Shown: positions 32,483 to 42,715, counted from the first letter of the stretch. The stretch is 64,000 bases of DNA from Carnobacterium_B sp040274945 (GCF_040274945.1 NZ_JBEMAR010000008.1:1-64000), one strand, 5' to 3'. Made by a program: numbers and translations. The notes: a model not told the origin generated them from the sequence alone.

Positions 32483-33277
32483 ATGACAAAACGAGGATTT
32501 GAAGTAGCTAAAGGATTTGAAGATAAAGGGATTAACTTACCAAAGCGTGGCACTGCTAATGCAGCAGGCTACGACTTTGAAGCAGCAGAAGATGTTGTAA
32601 TTCCTTCTCTTGCAGATTTGCATAAAATTTACAGAGATGGGATCTTTAAAATTATGACAGGAGAATTATTTGGATTTGAACTAACAGAAGACCAAGTAAA
32701 AAATGGAGATGTTGATTTAGATGCTATTGATCCAATCACAGTTTTATCATTACAATCTAAATTGTTTGATTTATTTAAAGCATTAGATATCGATCCTGTT
32801 CAAGCTTTAGAGGATCCAAATTTTCTTCAATCATTAGATATTAGCAGTCTCGCACTTGAACATTCTAAAACAGAAGAAGAGTCCGATCGAGTTGTAGGAA
32901 CTATCCTAGGACCAGAGGCTCTTGCGAAAGTTAAAGATTTAGCTAACAAAACATTTAAACCTGTTTTAGTTCCTACTGGGGTAAAAGCCTATATGGGTGA
33001 AGAAGAAGTCTTAGTCTTAGCTAATCGCTCTAGCAATCCATTAAAACAAAATCTTATTTTATCTAATGGAATTGGCGTGATTGATGCTGATTACTATGGA
33101 AATGAAGATAACGATGGACATATTATGGGTCAATTCATTAATTTTGGTGCCAAAACAGTATGGATCAAAAAGGGAGACCGCATCTTCCAAGGAATGTTCC
33201 AGCCATTCTTATTGGCAGACAATGATGTTGCTGGAGGAAAGAGAGTTGGGGGACATGGATCAACCGACAGTATCTAA
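32483..33277 (+). CDS. dut: Trimeric-type dUTPase with large internal insertion
   Basis: 264 residues, about 100 more than a normal trimeric dUTPase. Motif I (NAAGYDFEAAEDVVI, 26-40), motif II (NRSSNPLK, 181-188), motif III (GVIDADYYGN, 198-207), motif IV (GDRIFQGMFQP, 231-241) and the C-terminal arm (RVGGHGSTDS) are all present, so it should convert dUTP to dUMP. Residues about 42-158, a helical, acidic block, split the fold between motif I and the VPTGV strand. RBS AAGGAGAG. It is cotranscribed with the DUF1599 gene. Confidence 0.87.
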   Translation: MTKRGFEVAKGFEDKGINLPKRGTANAAGYDFEAAEDVVIPSLADLHKIYRDGIFKIMTGELFGFELTEDQVKNGDVDLDAIDPITVLSLQSKLFDLFKALDIDPVQALEDPNFLQSLDISSLALEHSKTEEESDRVVGTILGPEALAKVKDLANKTFKPVLVPTGVKAYMGEEEVLVLANRSSNPLKQNLILSNGIGVIDADYYGNEDNDGHIMGQFINFGAKTVWIKKGDRIFQGMFQPFLLADNDVAGGKRVGGHGSTDSI

Positions 33278-33458
33278 TATAAGCACTGAAGATTTGCAAA
33301 ACCTATCTTTCCTAAAAGATAATGTTCCTCTTTATATTGAAAAGATGGGTGAACAAAGAGGACAATTTGATATTCCTACTTTAGAATTATTTCCAGTAAC
33401 TTCGCTGGAGATAAGAAAAGTAGATGGCAAGCCTGTGTTAGTGCTTAGGTCGTCATAA
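33255..33458 (+). CDS. Small hypothetical protein
   Basis: 67 residues, starting inside the last 23 bp of the dUTPase gene at ATG 33255, behind a GGGGGA tract. The reading frame is open further upstream, but that part only shadows the dUTPase. Mixed alpha/beta, no motif recognised. Ends before the hairpin of the RuvC-like gene. Confidence 0.55.
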   Translation: MDQPTVSNISTEDLQNLSFLKDNVPLYIEKMGEQRGQFDIPTLELFPVTSLEIRKVDGKPVLVLRSS

Positions 33459-33469
33459 TATAATTACAG

Positions 33470-33500
33470 CCCTCTATTTTACACTTCTGTAAAAGGAGGG
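33470..33500 (+). promoter_or_regulatory. Hairpin hiding the RuvC-like ribosome binding site
   Basis: CCCTC (33470-33474) pairs with the Shine-Dalgarno GAGGG, and TTTTACA (33477-33483) pairs with TGTAAAA (33488-33494), leaving a four-base loop. The whole AGGAGGG site is in the stem, so translation should need melting or a ribosome arriving from upstream. Confidence 0.7.
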
Positions 33501-33507
33501 TTGTTCT

Positions 33508-34002
33508 ATGCTCTATATTGCGTTTGACCAAGCAACCGTTGTTTCTGGATATTCTGTTTATAAAGACCATGATTTAATTGATTATGGAAAATTTAAACAT
33601 GAAGGGGAAATAAATCAAAGAATAAGTAAAACTGTTCAGAACATATTAAAAGTGATTAAAACATATAAAGATAAATATCCTGAAGAAAAATTAAAAGTTA
33701 TTATTGAAGATATTCAACTTCAACAAGGTAAGAATGGAAACACACTAACCTTTAAACAATTAGCACAATTACAAGGTGCCGTTATTGTAGCAGTGCTAGA
33801 TAATTACCAACAAATTCCAGATATTTATTATGCTTCCTCTTGGAAATCTTTTAATAAAGTAACTGGACGTGCTCGTGCAGAACAGAAACGTAACGCCCAA
33901 AAGAAGGTAGAAGAACTTCATGGAATTAAAGTAACTCAAGATGAGGCCGATGCCATTCTTTTAGGACGATATGCTTCTCATAAAGAAATAAATTGGGGAT
34001 AA
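33508..34002 (+). CDS. RuvC-like Holliday-junction resolvase
   Basis: 164 residues. An RNase-H-fold start (LYIAFDQA with D7), IIEDIQ with Glu near 68, and a C-terminal DEADAILLG helix (Asp near 147 and 150) give the four-acid active site of RuvC-type nucleases. It would cut branched DNA from recombination or before packaging. It is the last gene of the plus-strand arm. Its ribosome site is in a hairpin. Confidence 0.85.
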   Translation: MLYIAFDQATVVSGYSVYKDHDLIDYGKFKHEGEINQRISKTVQNILKVIKTYKDKYPEEKLKVIIEDIQLQQGKNGNTLTFKQLAQLQGAVIVAVLDNYQQIPDIYYASSWKSFNKVTGRARAEQKRNAQKKVEELHGIKVTQDEADAILLGRYASHKEINWG

Positions 34003-34004
34003 AC

Positions 34005-34030
34005 AAAAAGAGCCTTTGCGGCTCTTTTTT
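34005..34030. terminator. Bidirectional terminator at the strand switch
   Basis: AAAAAGAGC pairs with GCTCTTTTT around seven bases. It separates the plus-strand replication arm from the minus-strand tail genes and overlaps the stop codon of the gene at 34029. Confidence 0.93.
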
Positions 34031-36803
34031 ATATTCTCGGATTGGCTTTAACAGCAGTGATATTCATTAAAGGAGTTCCTTGAGTATTTAGATTTATAGT
34101 ATAACCAGTTATCATATACATACCCATGATTTCTGTTTCTTCATCTTCTACATAAATTAATGTATTAGGTTCTAAAGAGTACACAGGTAAGACAGATAAA
34201 GTAATAACATCAGCAGTGTTTGTTCTTTGGTAAATTAAGTTTCTAATTGTTGAGAAGCAATCTACTGCGCCATCTACTGTGAACATATCACCTAGTTTTG
34301 AATCACGAATATTGAATAAGTCATTAAAGACATCAATTCTATGAGAACCAAATGTATATTCACCTTTATATACAGTTTGTTCTGCTACAGCTACGATAAC
34401 ATCTGTATTGGCATTAAAAGTAAATTGAGTCCATTTGTTTCCTTGTCCATAAAACCATTGACCTTTATCGTTATGTTTAATCAAAGCAAAGTGATTCGAA
34501 CTTCCACTTCCTGGACATCTTGAGTTTTTATTTAAGATGAAAGCAAGAAAAGCATATTCTGTAAAATCATCTTTGTTGGAGTCTTCATTTTGATAGTACC
34601 AAGGTGCTTGAATTTGACTTGTAGTAGTTTGAGTATAAGTTACTTTTGTAATGGGATGTTTATAAGTATAGTTTGTGATGAAAATATTTGCATCTTTTTC
34701 ATTTCCTACTCCATCTTCATTAGTTAAGAAACTTCCTTCAAATTTACCCCCAACATTTACAGAAAAACCTCCACCAGTAAATTGATAAGCATATTTTAAT
34801 TCTTGTAATTTAGCTGGATCGCCAGTAATATTAACATAAGGTACTCTACCTTTATCTTCTCCTGTTAGAGCTTCTGGTAAGAATAGTTGGTCGTTAATAT
34901 CTTTAATTACAGCGTAAGCTTGACTTTGTGCTTTAAGGTCGTCTAAGATACTGTCTCCACCCAATTCAGCCAACTCAGTTTCTGTTACAACTACCATCTC
35001 TGTTGGGTTAGTTCTAAATAATGTTGTTGCCATTTCAGAATGAGCCGTTTCTTGACGTTTACCAATTAATGCAATAGAATATTTTCCTAATGCAGTTTTA
35101 GTATCAATTAAATCTAAGTAATACGACCAGAATGCTGGATCCCCAACAGCAGTGAAAATTGGGTTCGAATAATCTAATTGCTCAGTTTCGGTTTCTGTGC
35201 TTGCCGATTGAGAAATTGGATAACCTGCTAACCATGGTTCACCGATGTAAATGTTAGCTGGATTAAAAATTCCTGTGTTAGGATTATATGAAGTTTTATC
35301 GGCACTTGCAGTGTATTTAAAAATCATACTCTCACATTCTTGACCCCATCTAGGTAGAATCCAAGGGCTTGCTCCACCATAGATATTTCTAATATAGTAG
35401 TTTTTCAAACCTAAAGCTACTTGCCAAGGAATTTTATCTAGTGGAACATCTACATATACAGGGCTTTTTCCTTTTACAGCTTCTCTAAATTCAAATGGAA
35501 CTGTATTTGTTAGAGGATTGTATGGTTCTCTTTGTACTCCATCTTTTTGAATAAAGCTCATTTGTGGTGAAGCAGCATTAAAATCTTTTGCTACACCAAT
35601 AAACCATTCTTTAATTTCTCTAATTTCAGGCCTATCATCAATAGCAATCTCTAAGATTTGTCCAGTACTACTTGTTACAACAAAGTCATTTTTGATATTT
35701 GTATAAGTAGGATTGTTGTCATATCTAGTGATTGTTTTTTTATTTGAAAAATCATAAGTAAATGGAAGTCCTAAATAGTTAGGAATAAAGTCTTCCATAT
35801 TTAATTCATAAGAAAAGTATCCTAAACCTTCATCTTCATCTGGATCAAATGTTTGGTTAATATAATTAGGAATTGGTTGGAAAATTAAATCACCTTTACG
35901 AGTATAGAAATATTCATGGGTGTTACTCAAAGCTTCAACTATATCATCAAATACCGATGTAACTGTTTCACCAACATCTTTCATATAAGGTTCAATATTA
36001 CTTGAGTTAGATGCAATAGGATCAAGAGGTCCAAAGCGTCTTAGTTTATATAAACGCTCATTTTTAGAAAATTTAATTTCTGTTTCTGGAATTGTTGGAC
36101 TCCAAGCTCTAGTAATAATTCTTTCACCATCAACTTGAGCTGGTGCATTAACATGAATAAATGTATCTTTCAAACCACCAACAGATTTTACTTGAGTATA
36201 TTCTTGAATGTAATCTGGTACTGAATCTACTACTACTTTAGCTGGATCTTCATTACCAAACAAAATAGCAGTGTTTAAAAAGATTTCTCTCCAAGGCATT
36301 GATACAGTAGTACCATTAACACGTTGAGTAAATGAAATTGGTGTAGTTAATTTACCACCGAGCGTTCCATTTAACATGCTCATTTTATCTTGTGCAGAAA
36401 TAGTTAATTGAGTTGACTCAGTTGTATGAGATAATGTAGGTTCTGTTAGCACAAATATCCCCATAGGAAACCAAATAATTTTATCTTCACGATACATGGT
36501 CGTCAAGTTTTCTAGTCCTATGAAAAGATTTATTTTTACACCTGGGGTTAAATAGGATATAATTTTAACATTCTCTCTATCTCTTGTTGAAAAAGTTAAA
36601 CTTAAATTACGTCTAACATTACTACTTCCATCGGCACCATAAGTACCATTTCTAACAATACCTTGTATTTCTCGTAAAACTCTTTCTTGCCAATCTAATG
36701 CTTGAATTTTTACGTGTACAATACGTTGGTTATGTTCAAAAAGAGTTTCTAAAAAACTCGTAGGATATTCTTTATCTAAAATTTCTAATTCATCTGTATT
36801 CAT
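34029..36803 (-). CDS. Large baseplate/tail structural protein
   Basis: 924 residues, last gene of the minus-strand cluster. The N-terminal half contains SLTFSTRDRENVKI, TPGVKINLFIGLEN and WFPMGIFVLTEPTLS, a segment order shared by tail-associated proteins of siphoviruses that resemble the tail hub. A central region is rich in Asn/Tyr and aromatic patches. No lysin motif. RBS AAGGAG. I place it in the baseplate by position and composition; the exact part is not known. Confidence 0.65.
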   Translation of the reverse strand: MNTDELEILDKEYPTSFLETLFEHNQRIVHVKIQALDWQERVLREIQGIVRNGTYGADGSSNVRRNLSLTFSTRDRENVKIISYLTPGVKINLFIGLENLTTMYREDKIIWFPMGIFVLTEPTLSHTTESTQLTISAQDKMSMLNGTLGGKLTTPISFTQRVNGTTVSMPWREIFLNTAILFGNEDPAKVVVDSVPDYIQEYTQVKSVGGLKDTFIHVNAPAQVDGERIITRAWSPTIPETEIKFSKNERLYKLRRFGPLDPIASNSSNIEPYMKDVGETVTSVFDDIVEALSNTHEYFYTRKGDLIFQPIPNYINQTFDPDEDEGLGYFSYELNMEDFIPNYLGLPFTYDFSNKKTITRYDNNPTYTNIKNDFVVTSSTGQILEIAIDDRPEIREIKEWFIGVAKDFNAASPQMSFIQKDGVQREPYNPLTNTVPFEFREAVKGKSPVYVDVPLDKIPWQVALGLKNYYIRNIYGGASPWILPRWGQECESMIFKYTASADKTSYNPNTGIFNPANIYIGEPWLAGYPISQSASTETETEQLDYSNPIFTAVGDPAFWSYYLDLIDTKTALGKYSIALIGKRQETAHSEMATTLFRTNPTEMVVVTETELAELGGDSILDDLKAQSQAYAVIKDINDQLFLPEALTGEDKGRVPYVNITGDPAKLQELKYAYQFTGGGFSVNVGGKFEGSFLTNEDGVGNEKDANIFITNYTYKHPITKVTYTQTTTSQIQAPWYYQNEDSNKDDFTEYAFLAFILNKNSRCPGSGSSNHFALIKHNDKGQWFYGQGNKWTQFTFNANTDVIVAVAEQTVYKGEYTFGSHRIDVFNDLFNIRDSKLGDMFTVDGAVDCFSTIRNLIYQRTNTADVITLSVLPVYSLEPNTLIYVEDEETEIMGMYMITGYTINLNTQGTPLMNITAVKANPRI

Positions 36804-36835
36804 TTTATCGCTCCTTCTTCTCGGTTTCTTTAGAA

Positions 36836-36869
36836 TATAAAAAAGCCAGAAGGAAAACTTCCGGCTTTT
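36836..36869 (-). terminator. Terminator between tail genes
   Basis: On the minus strand GCCGGAAG pairs with CTTCTGGC (one mismatch) with A and T runs outside. The T run continues into TATATTCTAAAG, a motif repeated at other late terminators. Confidence 0.85.
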
Positions 36870-36875
36870 GATTCA

Positions 36876-38711
36876 TTACAATGGACTTGCTGACATTGCT
36901 TCACGTAATAGGTCTTCTTTTGTAAGTTCACCCTTACGTAAAAGATAACGTTGCAAGGTTTCTTCTGTTACATAACCCATTTGAGTCATTTGACACTCAA
37001 AGTCTGCTACTAAACCATATAAAGATTCAACTGGCGTAACTTTAATATCACTAATCTCAACCAACAAGTTTCCTTGGGCTTCTGATTTAAGGATTTTAAG
37101 TTTGCCATCTGATAGCCAATCAAGAATTTTGTTACGCCATGCTCTTTGCATAACCATTCCATCTTGCATTTCTTCAAGGTCGTTCTTCATGTTGAGTTTC
37201 ATTTCATCCCCATATTTCAATTCTACCTTACCGATAGGAATAGTAGGGTCAGGAGATATAGCGGTCGTATAATTTTGAGCTGTTAATAAATTATGCACAT
37301 CTTGATGATATGTTAATTTACCACTAAACTGGAATTTATAATAATCTAACTCTGAAGATCTTACTGAATAAGGAAACTGACCTGCGATAGTTTCGATATA
37401 ATCTCTAGGTTTAACTCTATCCATTGTACCAATTTTACCATCGTAGATAAATGAGAATTGTTTATCCTCTTCTCCCAATAGCCAGAAGCCTTCAAAAGTT
37501 GTTACAACATCATAGAAAGTAGTAATGGCACCTTTTACACCATTTGCTAATATAGGTTGCAATGCATATCTATAATAGTTCCCGTTCTCTACGAAGTAGT
37601 CATAAAGCACAGCTTCTTGCATTGTTGAAGCCTTAATTCTGGTAACTTCTTGCCATTTAAGTAATCCTTCTCCTAGTACAGAACGAAGTACAGCAATTTC
37701 AGAAATTACTTGTGATTTATCAATTAAACCATCAAGCATTGGCATTTCAATTTGTCCTGCGTTTAAATCTAAAGTTACTTCTTCTTCATTTAAGTTCCAT
37801 CCAGTGTCGTTCATGCCGAACTCAGCTTTCATACGATTGGCTGCAGCTGCAACAGTTCTATCTCCAACTGTTAAATATGAAACTCGAATATAAGCTGCGT
37901 CTATAAATGATTCATTTCTATATAAGAAAGAGAAATTAAATCTCTTTTTAGTATTTGTTTTATTGAAGAATCGTGGCGAGTCTTTAGTCATTAAAAACTT
38001 TTTGTTTTCATCAAAGAACTCTACTCTGATATACATTCCACCAGATGTAGTTGTTTCTTCCATATCAAAAGCAGCATTGATATATGTGTTTGACATAATA
38101 GGAAGTTTCAGTTTAGCAAATTGAGATACTCCAACTCTTCCACTTGTCTCACCCTTAATGATTTGGAAAGAATTTCCTGTCTTTTGTTCAATAATCTGAA
38201 CAGAAGATTTAGGCATTTCTTTAGCTCGTGCGTCGTATAAACTAGTCCACCCAGTTGCGCTCCAATACAAAGGTTCGAAATCTGGTTTAGTTGTATCAAC
38301 CCAAATCTTTGTTACGTCTGTTGGGGCAGTTACTGCATAAACCCAAGCAGAAGGTGAATCTGTTTCTTTTTCAAAAACTGTTACCCAGTTAGTTGTTTGC
38401 ATAGTTGTTAATGCAGTGTTTTGAAGAATGTTAAAATTCCCGTTATTGTAATCTCCTGCATTAATAAAATCTGTTTGAATCTCAGTCACTCCTGAAGTCC
38501 AGTCATACTTCTGTCCATCCCAACCTGGATCGGCTTCCATTTGTCCTCTTTCTAAATAGATGCTTTTTGCAGATACATTTTGTAATTCAATATTAGAAAG
38601 GTAGCTATTCCCCGCTTGAGGAATAGCTGGTGATGTTGTTAAAACAGGAAGATATAACTGTAATTCTTTTTCAGAGTAATCTGCTCTAATTCCTGGAATT
38701 GGAATAGCCAT
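36876..38711 (-). CDS. Tail/baseplate structural protein
   Basis: 611 residues. No enzyme motif; beta-rich with many aromatic residues and Asn/Thr. It starts with MAIPIPGIRADYSEKELQL. Six base pairs separate it from the upstream gene, with GGGAG inside that gene's end. Probably a baseplate or fibre-connector protein; this is from position. Confidence 0.6.
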   Translation of the reverse strand: MAIPIPGIRADYSEKELQLYLPVLTTSPAIPQAGNSYLSNIELQNVSAKSIYLERGQMEADPGWDGQKYDWTSGVTEIQTDFINAGDYNNGNFNILQNTALTTMQTTNWVTVFEKETDSPSAWVYAVTAPTDVTKIWVDTTKPDFEPLYWSATGWTSLYDARAKEMPKSSVQIIEQKTGNSFQIIKGETSGRVGVSQFAKLKLPIMSNTYINAAFDMEETTTSGGMYIRVEFFDENKKFLMTKDSPRFFNKTNTKKRFNFSFLYRNESFIDAAYIRVSYLTVGDRTVAAAANRMKAEFGMNDTGWNLNEEEVTLDLNAGQIEMPMLDGLIDKSQVISEIAVLRSVLGEGLLKWQEVTRIKASTMQEAVLYDYFVENGNYYRYALQPILANGVKGAITTFYDVVTTFEGFWLLGEEDKQFSFIYDGKIGTMDRVKPRDYIETIAGQFPYSVRSSELDYYKFQFSGKLTYHQDVHNLLTAQNYTTAISPDPTIPIGKVELKYGDEMKLNMKNDLEEMQDGMVMQRAWRNKILDWLSDGKLKILKSEAQGNLLVEISDIKVTPVESLYGLVADFECQMTQMGYVTEETLQRYLLRKGELTKEDLLREAMSASPL

Positions 38712-38717
38712 ACAGCA

Positions 38718-39314
38718 TTACTCCCTTCCTTGTAGAGTAGCAAGCTCTCCATCGAATGACATTACAGGTGCGATGAAATCATCTGGGATTCCTTCATTAA
38801 CCCATAAGTATCCCATTGCCGAAGGACCTGGGTTTACTTCGCCAAATATAACTGGCGCTCCTAGTCCTTGCTCTGCTCCTAATGTTGCAATTTCAGATTG
38901 AAGCCATAAACTCCATTCATTTAATTGGTCTGCTAATTGTTGAGCAACAGCTGAGATTAACTCATAGTTTCCATCTGCCGCTTCCATTGAGTTGCGTAAG
39001 TATTCTTGTGTTGTTCTAATTGAATCTGCCATTAGATTATAGTCATCTTCTGTCAAGACATAATCTCTAATACGAACCATAAGGTCTTTAAGAGTAGTTA
39101 AATCTTGGTGAGAGGCATTGTTTGAAGCAACACTTGCTAATAAAGTATAGTATTGTCTCAAATCAGATTCAAGTTGTCCACCAGCAGGGACACTAGAATA
39201 CTCAATTAATTTAAGCTGGTCTACATTAGTAGGGAATTTAGAAGGTCCAAGCGAAGCTGGAGGATCAACCTCCAGACGACGAGGAACCGAAATTTTAATT
39301 TCTTGATAAGCCAT
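38718..39314 (-). CDS. Tail/baseplate protein
   Basis: 198 residues. N-terminal KISVPRRLEV, a helical centre (about 60-145), and a C-terminal GEVNPGPSAMGYLWVNEG segment like the ends of upper-fibre proteins. RBS AAAGGAG. It lies between two large structural genes with short gaps. Confidence 0.6.
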   Translation of the reverse strand: MAYQEIKISVPRRLEVDPPASLGPSKFPTNVDQLKLIEYSSVPAGGQLESDLRQYYTLLASVASNNASHQDLTTLKDLMVRIRDYVLTEDDYNLMADSIRTTQEYLRNSMEAADGNYELISAVAQQLADQLNEWSLWLQSEIATLGAEQGLGAPVIFGEVNPGPSAMGYLWVNEGIPDDFIAPVMSFDGELATLQGRE

Positions 39315-39331
39315 AGTTTTTCTCCTTTACT

Positions 39332-41494
39332 CTATATTTTGCCAGAACGAGAAGATGCTGCTGCAATATAAGCTTCTTCTGCAACTAATACACCACGTTC
39401 ATCTGCTGTAATAACGTAAGGAATCTTATCTCCATTTACGTCTGCGACTGGCAAGAAGTCTGGTGCTAGTCCTTCTGTAACAATGTACATATTCGTACCA
39501 GTTGACATACTAGATACACTTCCTTCTAGGTAGGTAGATGTAAATCTGTCCAGATTTCTACTTGTTTCGGCAGCATTTAATTGACGAACAATTAATCTTA
39601 GCTGTCCATGCTCACAAGTAAAGTAAATATAATACTGTCCATCTTCTGTTATCTTTTCCCAATCTCCTAGTTTTCGATTGAAGTCTGTAAAGTATGCTTT
39701 GTAAGTTTGTGTTAGAATTAAAGTTTTTCTTCCCAATTCTAAACCATAAACTTTTTTAACTAATCTAAACTCATTTAAATACATTGGTTTGATATATTTC
39801 CCAATTTCATAGTTATATATACAATCCTCTTCTTTTAATTGTACGACCCCATAAGTTGTTACTGTTGGTTTTGCTAAGATTTTTCTGTAGCTGTCATAAA
39901 AATAAATAGGACGAAGATACTCTGATGGATCTTTTTCATGAGAGATTTCAGTTGTAAATTCACCGTTAATTGTAATGGTAGTTTTCCACATGATTCCTCG
40001 TTCATCTTCTAAATAAAAGAATGTATGAGAACTTGGAATATTAGTTGGTGTAGTTGCCACACTACCCATTATAGCTGGTTGAGAACCTACACCTTGTACT
40101 GGAATCATCGAATCCAAATAAGTTTGGTAAGTTTCGCCAGTTGGTGATTCAATAACTGGGTTAATTACAATATCTTCAAGATATGGAATATTTTCCTCTT
40201 CCTTTTCTGGCCCAAGAGGCATAGAATGAGCATACATCGAATACTCTTCTTGAATAGGATTGTGAATAGTTAAGCTGGGCCCAGTTAATCTAAAGAAGTA
40301 TTCATTAGGATGTTCTTCTAGGTCTGCAATAGGTTTAATTCCAGTTAGAATCATTTCTCCTGAAATATTTCCCTCTTTACTATATAAGTCAATTCCTTGT
40401 TCCACAGTTGCTTTACCATTAATTTGAGCGAAGTCGAAGTTAACTGGATCTATATCAAAGTTAGCTCTAGGCCCCCAAGTTAATGGAGTTTCTGCTTTTA
40501 AGACTACCTTCGCACGAGCATTATCATGATCGTTAATAATCTTAATATCTCCTTTGAATAGACTGCCTTCAAAGCTGGTCTCAACGTGATAGGTAAACGT
40601 TTTTCTTAGATTCCAAATAGTTTGAATATCTAATTCAACGATATATTTCTGATTGTTTTCTAATTCAACAACGTTTTGCCATCGAATTTCTAGGTTACTA
40701 GCCTCTTGTCCAATGACCCATCCGCTAGTGTCAACAAAGAGTTCTTTTTCAATTCCATAAGCTCTATAAATATTAATTCTATATGCTTTTAAGTAATTGG
40801 GCGTATTATTATTTCTTATATTCTCTTCTATACTTGAACCAACAAATTCATATATAGGAGAAAAAATATTGTTTCCATCAAATTGTAATTCATAATTTGC
40901 TTTGGAAACAGGTGCCACTCTTGTTATAGTAGACCATTCAGATAGACCTTTTTGGACTAGGTTCCCGCCAAAGTAATTAGCCGTATCAATGTTTTCATAT
41001 TTCTTGGTGTCTTCATTGTAGGCTTGCATATGACCTTTACCATAGTCGCCAGTAGAAGATAGCCAATCATTTGTGAACATAACTTGTACTTTATATTTCG
41101 TGTCTTTTGGAGCACCCGATAAAGTAAATACTTCATGACGAATCTTAATAAAGAATTGTCCTTGTTCATCTACTTGTAAAATTGGTAGTGTGCTGTTATA
41201 TCCAGCGGGCTGCAAGATACTTTTACTAGGATCTTTTAAATCGTTATATTCTGCAAAAGGATTTCTAAATGGTAAGAATCCATCTAAATATCCCCCAGTA
41301 CCAGGAAATAACGAATTTTTTTCTGTTTCAGAATTTCTGATTCTAATAAAACCACCTTTGAAGTCGCTTGGCTTATTACCGACACTTGGTTCTAAATATA
41401 AAGTCCAAGTATCGGATGCTTTGCCAAGTTCAAAGGCAGGTATATCAATAGGCAGCTTAGGAGGATATAGTATTGAATAATAGATAGATGCCAT
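39332..41494 (-). CDS. Large beta-rich fibre or baseplate protein
   Basis: 720 residues, mostly beta with Ig-like stretches. No catalytic motif. The RBS AAAGGAGG is strong. Its composition (Tyr, Asn, Ile, Pro) and size fit a tail fibre or receptor-binding protein. Unrecognised family. Confidence 0.6.
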   Translation of the reverse strand: MASIYYSILYPPKLPIDIPAFELGKASDTWTLYLEPSVGNKPSDFKGGFIRIRNSETEKNSLFPGTGGYLDGFLPFRNPFAEYNDLKDPSKSILQPAGYNSTLPILQVDEQGQFFIKIRHEVFTLSGAPKDTKYKVQVMFTNDWLSSTGDYGKGHMQAYNEDTKKYENIDTANYFGGNLVQKGLSEWSTITRVAPVSKANYELQFDGNNIFSPIYEFVGSSIEENIRNNNTPNYLKAYRINIYRAYGIEKELFVDTSGWVIGQEASNLEIRWQNVVELENNQKYIVELDIQTIWNLRKTFTYHVETSFEGSLFKGDIKIINDHDNARAKVVLKAETPLTWGPRANFDIDPVNFDFAQINGKATVEQGIDLYSKEGNISGEMILTGIKPIADLEEHPNEYFFRLTGPSLTIHNPIQEEYSMYAHSMPLGPEKEEENIPYLEDIVINPVIESPTGETYQTYLDSMIPVQGVGSQPAIMGSVATTPTNIPSSHTFFYLEDERGIMWKTTITINGEFTTEISHEKDPSEYLRPIYFYDSYRKILAKPTVTTYGVVQLKEEDCIYNYEIGKYIKPMYLNEFRLVKKVYGLELGRKTLILTQTYKAYFTDFNRKLGDWEKITEDGQYYIYFTCEHGQLRLIVRQLNAAETSRNLDRFTSTYLEGSVSSMSTGTNMYIVTEGLAPDFLPVADVNGDKIPYVITADERGVLVAEEAYIAAASSRSGKI

Positions 41495-41509
41495 TTATAT
41501 TTCCTCCTT

Positions 41510-42625
41510 TTACTCTACTAATTCCCAATCTAAAATGCTAAATTCTCCCGCAGAAGAAGCTTTAGCTCTTAGAGTTTTTCCTTTATAAGGATTTTCTACA
41601 TAAACCGTTAATGTAGGTCTCGAAATACTAATTTCTGATGCAGGTCCGCCATATACGGCTATAGCTGCCTTACCATTTTTATTTAAGAATTGATTTACAA
41701 AATCAGTGTCAATACTTGTTTGCCAAGTTAGGTGAGAAAAACTGTTTGTTGTATAATCATTTTTCTTAGCTGACTCACGTGTAGGTTGTACTACGTTACC
41801 ATCTAAATAAGTTTGTGTTTTTGCTAATGTAGTAGTTCCTAGTGGTTGTGATAAAATCTCAATATTGAATCGAGAAATTGTTTTCTCTAATTCTTCTTTA
41901 CCTGAGTTTTCAAATAAAAGAGTTAGATAATCAGCAACATCAAATTGAGTATAAGTTTGAGCAATGTTTTCTCCAGTAGCTTTTACTCCTTCTTGTTGCG
42001 CACCGTTAATAATGTTATTTAATACAGAATTTGGTACACCTTCTTTTGCTGTTGCTTCTGCAAATGTTAGAATTGTTTTACGACTGTTATCGAATACAAT
42101 TTTCTTAACAGGAACTTCGATCTTAACATCTGGGGCGTTCATAGGAACAAGCCATGTAACACCTTCACTATAATCATTAGGTTGATTATTTTCTGGTTCA
42201 GTTCTAACTAAAGTTAATCGTGGTGCTTCTAAATCAGAATCATCTACACCGATTGAGTAATTAAAGCCAGTTGTTTCTGATTTAACTGTTGGACGAGCAC
42301 CAATTAATGCTAACAATTCTGTTGTATGAGGCATCATTACTGCTAATTCTTGTAGAATGTCATTCCATTCACTTAAATCTCCTGGCACACTGTCTAATAA
42401 ATTTAAAATAGCAATCTCTTCTGAAGCTAAAGCCATCAAAGCAGGATGTTCAGCAAGAATTTCGTCTAAGGCTGTACCTCCAGTTGCGATTTTATTTAAA
42501 GTTTCTTTTTCGATATTATCTACAAAACGACGATCAGATTCTTCACTGACCATAGAAGCTGTAGTCCATGGGAATAATGTTTCTCCCTTATGATTAATAA
42601 AAGCGGTTTTTTTATAACCTTCCAT
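41510..42625 (-). CDS. Tail/baseplate structural protein
   Basis: 371 residues. N-terminal YKKTAFINHKGETLFPWT is typical of fibre attachment segments. A helical stretch around residues 45-105 and a beta-rich C-terminus follow. RBS AAAGGAGG. Unrecognised family. Confidence 0.6.
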   Translation of the reverse strand: MEGYKKTAFINHKGETLFPWTTASMVSEESDRRFVDNIEKETLNKIATGGTALDEILAEHPALMALASEEIAILNLLDSVPGDLSEWNDILQELAVMMPHTTELLALIGARPTVKSETTGFNYSIGVDDSDLEAPRLTLVRTEPENNQPNDYSEGVTWLVPMNAPDVKIEVPVKKIVFDNSRKTILTFAEATAKEGVPNSVLNNIINGAQQEGVKATGENIAQTYTQFDVADYLTLLFENSGKEELEKTISRFNIEILSQPLGTTTLAKTQTYLDGNVVQPTRESAKKNDYTTNSFSHLTWQTSIDTDFVNQFLNKNGKAAIAVYGGPASEISISRPTLTVYVENPYKGKTLRAKASSAGEFSILDWELVE

Positions 42626-42715
42626 TTCCTTTTCCTCCTTTGTTCAACTCTAAAAACATTGAAAATGGGAGTCCAGCAATTATTAAGCTACACCCCCATA
42701 TTGTTCTTTTTTGTC

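Noticed and set aside
33081..33254. Longer version of the 67-residue protein starting inside the dUTPase gene
   Set aside because: The extra part only overlaps conserved dUTPase coding sequence; ATG 33255 with GGGGGA is a better start.
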